Shown here in pieces: positions 1 to 4,227 of a DNA stretch of 6,202 nt. Numbering within the stretch: the stretch's first letter is position 1; each line of letters starts with the position of its first letter. Location: the NCBI GenBank assembly GCA_035550315.1, contig DASZPL010000101.1, forward strand, positions 1 to 6,202. Direction: 5' to 3'. Under the pieces are notes generated by a model. The model was not told the DNA's origin, did not search any database, and saw only the letters and a program-made list of their open reading frames with translations. Source of the stretch: DASZPL01 sp035550315 (GTDB taxonomy: Bacteria; Actinomycetota; Actinomycetes; JAFAQI01). The translations under genes were made by a program, and so were the position numbers.

Positions 1-174
1 CGGCTGCTGTGCGTCCCAGTCCTCCCAGCCGCGCCAACGGGAGGTGAACACCACGACCTGCGCGGGGTCGAGGCGCGACACGATGCCGTAGAGGAACGAC
101 TGGATGCCGCCGGGCCGGGGCGGGAAGTCGTTGGTCACGAGCAACAGCCGCCGCCCGGTACGCCGCTCGCTCAC
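1..174 (-). CDS. pimB: PimB-type phosphatidylinositol mannosyltransferase, N-terminal fragment
   Basis: Partial gene: the first 58 codons are present and the rest lies beyond position 1. The start is GTG at 174-172, overlapping the upstream stop codon in a GTGA junction. The visible protein begins with a basic stretch, then a first beta strand (LLLVTN) followed by DFPPRPGGIQSFLY at residues 16-29. This Pro/Gly-rich loop is typical of the N-terminal Rossmann domain of GT4 glycosyltransferases, and this wording is characteristic of actinobacterial PimB'. That enzyme transfers mannose from GDP-mannose to phosphatidylinositol monomannoside on the cytoplasmic face of the membrane, an early step of PIM, lipomannan and lipoarabinomannan synthesis. 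The donor-binding C-terminal domain is not visible, so a related GT4 mannosyltransferase cannot be excluded. The Shine-Dalgarno signal is poor, which fits translational coupling to the gene before it. Confidence 0.85.
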   Translation of the reverse strand, partial: MSERRTGRRLLLVTNDFPPRPGGIQSFLYGIVSRLDPAQVVVFTSRWRGWEDWDAQQP

Positions 175-1466
175 CTCAGCGCCGCCAGCATCTCCGCGCG
201 CCACAGCGCGACGAGCGAGGCCAGCCGCAGATGCAGCACCGCCACCACCGCGCGGCGTACCGCCTGGCCTGGTGGGCGCGTCGAGGCGCCCACCGCGCGG
301 TAGAAGGCCACGAGCTTCGCTACGCCGAACCGCTGCGCGATGGTGCGGCAGACGAACCACGCCTGCTCGTAGCTGACAGCCAGCTGCGCGGCTGCGCCGC
401 GGAAGGCGCGATCGGGCGGCAGCCGGCCGGGCAGCCGGCCACCGCGGACGACGCGCTGGAGCTCGGCGGCCGCGACAGTCACGGGAACGTCGGCGAAGCG
501 GTAGCCGACGTAGTCGGCGAGTCCTTCGATCAGCCAGGTCGGGGTGTGCGTGCCGGTCGCTGCTTCGGACGCGACGTGAGTGAGCTCGTGACGCAGCACG
601 ACCTGCTGACCGAGCGGGCTCAGCTGGTGCCAGTTGGCCGGGTTGATGGTGATCCGGTCACCGACCGGCGACGGGTGACCCGCCGCGGTGCGTACCTCCG
701 CGCTGGTGAGCGCCGCGATGCCCGCCAGATCCTCGTGGTCTTCATCGATCAACGCCATCTCGCGTTGCGTTCTCGGCAGCAGCACGACCGCCCGTCGCGA
801 CCAGCCACGGCCCCACACCGAGCTCACCTGCGGGATCGCGAGCTGCACGTCGCCGGCCACCACCCGCATCGTCTGCCGTTGGCTGGGCGGACCGAGCACC
901 AGCACGTCGGTGCGCCGGACCACCGCGACCGGCCCGTAGTCCCACAGGTCGGTCGCGGACACCAGCCCGTCCGCGGTGTAGTCCGACAGCGAGGCGAGGT
1001 ACCAGCGCCCGTGCCGCTCGACGAACGTCGGGTACTGCCGCAGGCTCGTCGGGCGGCGATCGAAGTCTGCGAGCCGGTATCCGAGGGTGAACACCCGCGG
1101 CGCCCACACCGGGGCGTCGTAGGCCGCAGCGTCAGCGGGCAGGGCGCGGCCGCGCGCCGTCATCGCGTAGGACCAGCTGCGAAGCGGCACTCGGGCGAGG
1201 TCGGTGAACATCCGCGCCTGGCTGCGCCGGAACACCCGGTTGCGAGGATCGACCGTCGCAAGGAACGCGTGGCGATCGTGGTGGACGATCGCCTGCCCGC
1301 GCGCGGTGAGTACCCGCTCGATCGCGGCGTACCGGGTCGCGGCCAGGCTGGGCGTCAGCGGCAGCGGGCCGCTGCTGCCGTGCCGAGCCGCCGCGACGCC
1401 GACGCCGACGACCACCACCGCGGCCGCCGCGACAAGCCTCGCGGCGGATGACAACCCGCCGGTCAC
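171..1466 (-). CDS. Exported peptidase-MA-like (gluzincin) metallopeptidase
   Basis: This is a 431-residue protein with a hydrophobic N-terminal segment (about residues 9-27, very Ala/Val rich) that looks like a signal anchor or signal peptide; there is no lipobox. Residues 40-165 resemble an NTF2-like fold that ends in a WYLASL strand. The C-terminal half carries HELTH at residues 293-297, followed by WLIEGLADYVG at 311-321. Zn ligands are therefore predicted to be H293, H297 and E314, with E294 as the catalytic base. This HExxH...E pattern is that of the peptidase MA-like/gluzincin families, so an active extracytoplasmic zinc protease is likely; its substrate is unknown. The GTG start at 1466-1464 overlaps the sepH stop (GTGA, 1463-1466), and its own stop overlaps the pimB start. 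No strong ribosome-binding site precedes it, so coupling to sepH translation is inferred. The context suggests a role in the envelope or division, but I do not recognise a characterised orthologue. Confidence 0.85.
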   Translation of the reverse strand: MTGGLSSAARLVAAAAVVVVGVGVAAARHGSSGPLPLTPSLAATRYAAIERVLTARGQAIVHHDRHAFLATVDPRNRVFRRSQARMFTDLARVPLRSWSYAMTARGRALPADAAAYDAPVWAPRVFTLGYRLADFDRRPTSLRQYPTFVERHGRWYLASLSDYTADGLVSATDLWDYGPVAVVRRTDVLVLGPPSQRQTMRVVAGDVQLAIPQVSSVWGRGWSRRAVVLLPRTQREMALIDEDHEDLAGIAALTSAEVRTAAGHPSPVGDRITINPANWHQLSPLGQQVVLRHELTHVASEAATGTHTPTWLIEGLADYVGYRFADVPVTVAAAELQRVVRGGRLPGRLPPDRAFRGAAAQLAVSYEQAWFVCRTIAQRFGVAKLVAFYRAVGASTRPPGQAVRRAVVAVLHLRLASLVALWRAEMLAALR

Positions 1467-2365
1467 GACCGGCGGCGCCCCCGCGAGGCCGCAGGTGCCG
1501 TGACGCCGAGCAGTACGTCGTCCCAGCTGGGTACGACGATGCGACCGTCGGCGGTCTTCACCTGCTCGCGTCGAGGTGCTTCACGGGGCTCCGGCCGCGG
1601 CTTGCGCACCGCCGGCTTCACGGCGGCCTTGCGGGTCGTGCCTTTGCCGGCGACGGCTTTGCGGGTCGTGGCCGAGCGGGAAGTGGTCTTGCCCGCGGGC
1701 GCCCGGCTCGCCGCCGGGGCAGCACTGCGACGCGGCTGCGGCGCCTTCGCCGCGGTGGACGCCGGCCGCTTCTTCGCCGGCGTGGCGGTGTCGAGGGTGC
1801 CCATCCGGCTGCCGAGCGGGTTGTACGCGGTGAGGTCGCGGCCGTGAGGGCGCCACACCCACTGGGCGCTGCGGGTGCCGCCGCGAGCGGCGAAGGACAG
1901 CGTGATGAGCCAGGAAGCGTCCTCGCGCCGCTTGGCGGTCCACTCGACGGTCTCCGGCTGCAGCCCGGCGACCTCGGTGAGGCGCTGGGTCACCGCGTTG
2001 CCGAGCGTGGTCGTCGACTCCGGACCGCGCGGTCGGCGCAGCTTGGCCGCCCGCGCCTGGTCGATGATCCGCTCCCGCTCTGAGATCACCGGCGTGGCGT
2101 AGATCATGATGCGCGCGACCGGGATCCGTGCGGCCCGGGCGACCTGCTCGACGCTGTCGCCGGCGCGCAGCCGCGCCTGGATCTCCTTGGGCGAGAGCTC
2201 GCTTTCGCGGTGCTCGTCCTCGTCGTCGAGCTCACCGTTGATGGCCGCGACGAGACGGTTGGTGATCCGCACCTGGTGCGTCGCGCGGGTGGCGTCTTCC
2301 GAGGTGGCGAGCAGCACGTGGTTGCCGTCGTCGCTGACGGACAGAACCTCAAGCTGGCGCACCAC
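1463..2365 (-). CDS. sepH: Septation protein SepH (DUF3071)
   Basis: A 300-residue protein whose N-terminal 110 residues match the DUF3071 domain of SepH. They include the opening strand (RQLEVLSVSDDG), an acidic stretch (DDEDEHRESE, residues 47-56) and a helix-turn-helix-like segment (LSPKEIQARLRAG through IPVARI, about 57-86). Residues 120-185 form a second conserved part with a WTAKRRED...W pattern. Residues 195-268 form a low-complexity Ala/Lys/Arg/Pro linker. A short conserved tail follows, with VPSWDDVLLGV at 278-288. In Streptomyces and mycobacteria SepH binds FtsZ and stimulates filament assembly at the septum; I infer the same role here. GTG at 2365 is preferred because AGGAGGG lies 6 nt upstream; a second GTG is the next codon. 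The gene heads a run with the metallopeptidase and pimB, overlapping the former by 4 nt. The basic linker may be longer than usual. Confidence 0.9.
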   Translation of the reverse strand: MVRQLEVLSVSDDGNHVLLATSEDATRATHQVRITNRLVAAINGELDDEDEHRESELSPKEIQARLRAGDSVEQVARAARIPVARIMIYATPVISERERIIDQARAAKLRRPRGPESTTTLGNAVTQRLTEVAGLQPETVEWTAKRREDASWLITLSFAARGGTRSAQWVWRPHGRDLTAYNPLGSRMGTLDTATPAKKRPASTAAKAPQPRRSAAPAASRAPAGKTTSRSATTRKAVAGKGTTRKAAVKPAVRKPRPEPREAPRREQVKTADGRIVVPSWDDVLLGVTAPAASRGRRRS

Positions 2366-2371
2366 GCTGGA

Positions 2372-2378
2372 CCCTCCT
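2372..2378 (-). promoter_or_regulatory. Strong Shine-Dalgarno site of sepH
   Basis: On the minus strand AGGAGGG lies 6 nt before the GTG at 2365-2363. The spacing favours this GTG over the adjacent in-frame GTG at 2362. It is the only strong ribosome-binding site in the three-gene run; the two downstream starts lack one. Confidence 0.75.
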
Positions 2379-2449
2379 GCTCGGGACCAGAATGCCCCAG
2401 CCGTAACAGTTTGCGGCGTATGCCACGCCTGTCACAAGTAACGTCACAT

Positions 2450-2472
2450 TTGCCCGTGATCTTGACGGGCAA
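2450..2472 (-). terminator. Perfect 8-bp hairpin after the NlpC/P60 gene, possible terminator
   Basis: The arms TTGCCCGT and ACGGGCAA are exactly complementary around a 7-nt loop. The hairpin begins 7 nt after the TAA stop (2479-2481) of the minus-strand hydrolase gene and before the sepH start. No uridine run follows it (the next minus-strand bases are ATGTGACG), so it would be a U-poor terminator of the kind proposed for actinobacteria, or an mRNA 3'-end stabiliser. The structure is read directly from sequence; the role is inferred from position. Confidence 0.5.
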
Positions 2473-2478
2473 CTGCCG

Positions 2479-3495
2479 TTACGGCCGGCCGGCGGAGGTC
2501 GGCGGCATGTCGTAGAGCGAGGAGATCTGTACGACGGTGCCGGTGTGCGGCGCCTGGATGATCCGCCCGCCGCCGATGTAGATGGCGGTGTGGTAGGCCG
2601 GGTCGCCGTAGAACACCAGGTCGCCGGGCTCGAGATCACCGAGCGAGACCGCCGGCAGCGCCGCCTGCTGGTCGGCTGCCGTGCGAGGCAGTGAGACGCC
2701 CGCCGCGGCCCACGACTCCATCGTCAGGCCGGAGCAGTCGTAGGAGTCCGGGCCGGTGCCGCCGTACACGTAAGGCTTGCCGAGCTGGGCGTAGGCGAAC
2801 TCGACCGCCGCGGCCGCCTGGCCGGAGGCCGGCCCGTCGTAGCTGCCGCGAAGCGCGGTCTCGTGCACGGCGACCGCGTTCTGCTGTGCGGTGTAGGCCG
2901 CCTGCGCCGCCGCGGAGAGCCGGCCGACGACTGCGTGCTCCTGGGCGACCAGGCTGTTGATCGCGCTGCGCTGCTTGGAGATCGTGGCCAGGGTCGCCTT
3001 CTGCTGCGCGACCTCGGCGTTGTGCAGCACCTGCGCTGCCGACATCGTGCGCTGGGCGAGATCGGCCGCGGCCAGCTGGCTGGCCTGGAAGTGGGAGACC
3101 TCCTGCAGCGTCGAGGTCTGGTCGAGGAAGGTCTGCGGGGTGCCGGAGGTGACCAGCGACATGGTCGCGTCGAGCCCGCCGCTGCGGTAGGCGGCAGCCG
3201 CTGAAGCGGCGAGCTTCTGCTCGCTCTTGTCCAGCTGCGCCTGGTCCCGCGCGAGCTCCTTCTCGGTCAGCGCCGCCTTGTGCTGCAGCGCCGCCAGCTT
3301 GCTGTTCGCGGCGTCGTAGGACTCAGCGATCTTCTCCGCGCGGGTGTCCAGCACGGCGAGCTGGGCCTTGGCCTGAGCGAGCGTCAGGTTCGACGACGGC
3401 GACGCCTGACCGATCCCCGTAGGGACGAAAATCGCGGCGAGCACCGCGATTGTGGCGCCAAAGGTGGGTATGCGTACTCGTGAGGTAGTCGCCAC
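2479..3495 (-). CDS. Secreted coiled-coil NlpC/P60 peptidoglycan endopeptidase (RipC-like)
   Basis: A 338-residue protein with a signal peptide (basic start, hydrophobic core about residues 11-26, likely cleavage near GQA-S at 31-32). A long Ala/Gln/Lys/Glu-rich coiled coil spans about residues 36-215. The C-terminal NlpC/P60 domain spans about 225-330. The catalytic Cys is C254 in DCSGL, the His is H302 in YHTAIYIGGG, and the third polar residue is probably H317 in APHTG. The family cleaves the stem-peptide bond between D-glutamate and the diamino acid. This coiled-coil architecture is that of RipC/CwlO-type enzymes, which FtsEX activates at the septum; Rv2190c (RipC) also adjoins an Rv2191-like gene. 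The start is GTG at 3495, with AGGAG at 3511-3507, a rather long 11-nt spacer. A c-di-AMP riboswitch fills the leader, and an MtrA-box-like array lies upstream of a candidate promoter. The gene ends in TAA before a hairpin. All expected catalytic residues are present. Confidence 0.93.
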   Translation of the reverse strand: MATTSRVRIPTFGATIAVLAAIFVPTGIGQASPSSNLTLAQAKAQLAVLDTRAEKIAESYDAANSKLAALQHKAALTEKELARDQAQLDKSEQKLAASAAAAYRSGGLDATMSLVTSGTPQTFLDQTSTLQEVSHFQASQLAAADLAQRTMSAAQVLHNAEVAQQKATLATISKQRSAINSLVAQEHAVVGRLSAAAQAAYTAQQNAVAVHETALRGSYDGPASGQAAAAVEFAYAQLGKPYVYGGTGPDSYDCSGLTMESWAAAGVSLPRTAADQQAALPAVSLGDLEPGDLVFYGDPAYHTAIYIGGGRIIQAPHTGTVVQISSLYDMPPTSAGRP

Positions 3496-3520
3496 GCCCG
3501 GCGGCTCTCCTGTCTTCCAC

Positions 3521-3690
3521 TGACCGCCTACCGGGTGAGCTGACGGGTTCGGGAGGGAAGTTCGCCCTACGGCGCCGCCACGTGGCTCGTGGTGTGCGCC
3601 GATTCACCCCAATAGGGACTGGGTCCCCGGCTCTGACCCGACACGGAACCGGTCGCCCGGCTGCGTGCCGAGTCGATGACTCGGCGGTGA
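3521..3690 (-). ncRNA. c-di-AMP riboswitch (ydaO/yuaA class)
   Basis: Reading the minus strand, the conserved ydaO core elements occur in the right order: GGGGACCCA (3628-3620), GGGGTGAATC (3610-3601), GTAGGG (3570-3565), CCGTCAGC (3546-3539) and CCCGGTAGGCGG (3535-3524). The closing P1 helix is ACCGCC (3688-3683) with GGCGGT (3528-3523). A variable arm between the conserved blocks forms its own hairpin (CCACG/CGTGG, about 3594-3580). This class binds c-di-AMP and usually turns expression off. In actinobacteria it precedes cell-wall hydrolase genes such as rpf and NlpC/P60 genes, which is exactly the position here. Only 27 nt separate P1 from the GTG start, leaving no room for a classical downstream terminator, so translational control or termination within the aptamer region seems more likely. 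Confidence 0.93.
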
Positions 3691-3739
3691 CCGCTGTGCC
3701 ATCGCCCGGCTGACGGTGGTTCCCACAGCGACCGCGGTC

Positions 3740-3768
3740 AGATTAGCGGTACCGCACGCCGCTCGCCA
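3740..3768 (-). promoter_or_regulatory. Candidate promoter of the riboswitch/NlpC-P60 transcript
   Basis: On the minus strand TAATCT (3745-3740) fits the actinobacterial -10 pattern TANNNT, and TGGCGA (3768-3763) lies 17 bp upstream as a weak -35. Transcription would begin near 3733, about 45 nt before the aptamer P1 helix. The MtrA-like array ends 43 bp upstream of the -35, a position suited to an activator. This is a pattern match only. Confidence 0.45.
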
Positions 3769-3810
3769 GCACCGGCCCACAGCAAAATGCCGATTCCTGA
3801 CCAACCTCTC

Positions 3811-3842
3811 GTCACTTGTGTCACACCAGTCACAGCAGTGAC
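3811..3842. promoter_or_regulatory. Tandem MtrA-box-like array (four GTNAC half-sites, 9-bp period)
   Basis: Half-sites GTCAC at 3811-3815, GTCAC at 3820-3824, GTCAC at 3829-3833 and GTGAC at 3838-3842 are each separated by exactly 4 bp. This matches the published MtrA consensus, a direct repeat GTNAC-N4-GTNAC, three times over in overlapping register. MtrA is the essential or global OmpR-type regulator of actinobacteria and controls cell-wall hydrolase genes such as ripA and rpf genes. The array lies upstream of the predicted promoter of the NlpC/P60 hydrolase. The repeat is seen directly; binding by MtrA is inferred. Confidence 0.7.
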
Positions 3843-3847
3843 CCTCG

Positions 3848-3883
3848 AACCCGACAATCGGTACAAGACCGGCTATCCGGGTT
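3848..3883 (-). terminator. Nested inverted repeat downstream of the small CxxC gene
   Basis: AACCCG (3848-3853) pairs with CGGGTT (3878-3883), and inside it CGGT (3859-3862) pairs with ACCG (3868-3871) around a 5-nt loop. It lies 32 bp beyond the stop of the minus-strand 61-residue gene and 5 bp from the GTNAC array. It may end that gene's transcript, but there is no uridine run and the stems are short. Confidence 0.25.
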
Positions 3884-3915
3884 GTGTCGTGACCCGAAAG
3901 TCGCCACCGAAGTTG

Positions 3916-4101
3916 TCAGGCGCCGTACGCGCTCCAGCTCATCCGAAGCGGTGGCACCAGGCCACCCTCGGCAAGCGCGTTGAGCGCGCCCGCCTCGTCG
4001 GCGGCGAGCTCGCCGGCCGGCGGAGCGGCGAGCAGAACGGTCACCACACAGTCGTCACACGCCACGTCGCGCATCTGGCAGCTGTCGCAGTCGATGATCA
4101 T
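3916..4101 (-). CDS. Small conserved-type protein with two CxxC motifs
   Basis: A 61-residue protein starting MIIDCDSCQM. Cysteines C5, C8, C15 and C18 form CxxC-x6-CxxC, a spacing suited to binding zinc or another metal. A hydrophobic strand (CVVTVLL, 18-24) follows, then a Pro/Gly turn, an acidic helix (ELAADEAGALNALAEGG) and the tail LVPPLRM. I recall similar short hypothetical proteins with a DCDTC...ACGDCVVT start in many actinobacteria, but none with a known function. The ATG at 4101 is chosen because that family begins just before the first CxxC. It has no Shine-Dalgarno at proper distance (GGAGG is about 20 nt away), but TACGGT lies 7 nt upstream, suggesting leaderless translation. 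The reading frame continues open far upstream, antisense to the exonuclease gene; that part is a GC-rich artefact. It diverges from the exonuclease gene and precedes the hydrolase leader. Confidence 0.75.
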   Translation of the reverse strand: MIIDCDSCQMRDVACDDCVVTVLLAAPPAGELAADEAGALNALAEGGLVPPLRMSWSAYGA

Positions 4102-4108
4102 GTCGGCG

Positions 4109-4114
4109 ACCGTA
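4109..4114 (-). promoter_or_regulatory. Candidate -10 box for a leaderless transcript of the CxxC gene
   Basis: On the minus strand TACGGT fits TANNNT and is followed by exactly 7 nt and the ATG at 4101. That places the expected transcription start on the A of the start codon. No convincing -35 is seen. Confidence 0.4.
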
Positions 4115-4214
4115 GCGACGGCCTCCGACAACTTCTGAACCGGGTGAAAACCCCCTAAATGGGGCGATACCGCCCGCCGCGGCGCGCCGACGGAACGTTG
4201 TCGGCACCCAGCCC

Positions 4215-4220
4215 TACCGT
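4215..4220 (+). promoter_or_regulatory. Candidate -10 box for a leaderless transcript of the exonuclease gene
   Basis: TACCGT fits TANNNT and is followed by 7 nt and the ATG at 4228, mirroring the arrangement at the divergent gene. A GGAACG hexamer (4192-4197) lies 17 bp upstream; it is not a TTGACA-type -35. The box supports ATG 4228 over ATG 4159 as the start. Confidence 0.4.
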
Positions 4221-4227
4221 CACGCTC

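Noticed and set aside
231..1451. 406-codon plus-strand open frame opposite the metallopeptidase
   Set aside because: Composition is Arg/His/Ala-rich with no recognisable domain; the minus strand encodes a signal anchor and an HExxH...E metallopeptidase.
2366..2449. sigma-70-type promoter for sepH
   Set aside because: TTGTGA on the minus strand (2436-2431) could be a -35, but the hexamers 17-18 bp downstream (such as CAAACT) match the -10 consensus poorly. A promoter is probably present but I cannot place it.
3787..4158. 123-codon plus-strand open frame
   Set aside because: It crosses the GTNAC array and the antisense of the CxxC gene, has no convincing ribosome-binding site, and its product resembles nothing I know.
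4151..4164. CCCC-TAAA-GGGG inverted repeat as a terminator between the divergent genes
   Set aside because: Both flanking genes start here and transcribe away from it, so a terminator makes no sense; the stem is only 4-5 bp with no uridine run.
4159..4227. Upstream ATG as the start of the exonuclease/UvrC-like gene
   Set aside because: No ribosome-binding site precedes it, and the extra 23 residues are low-complexity. A TANNNT box sits exactly 7 nt before ATG 4228 instead. It is not excluded.
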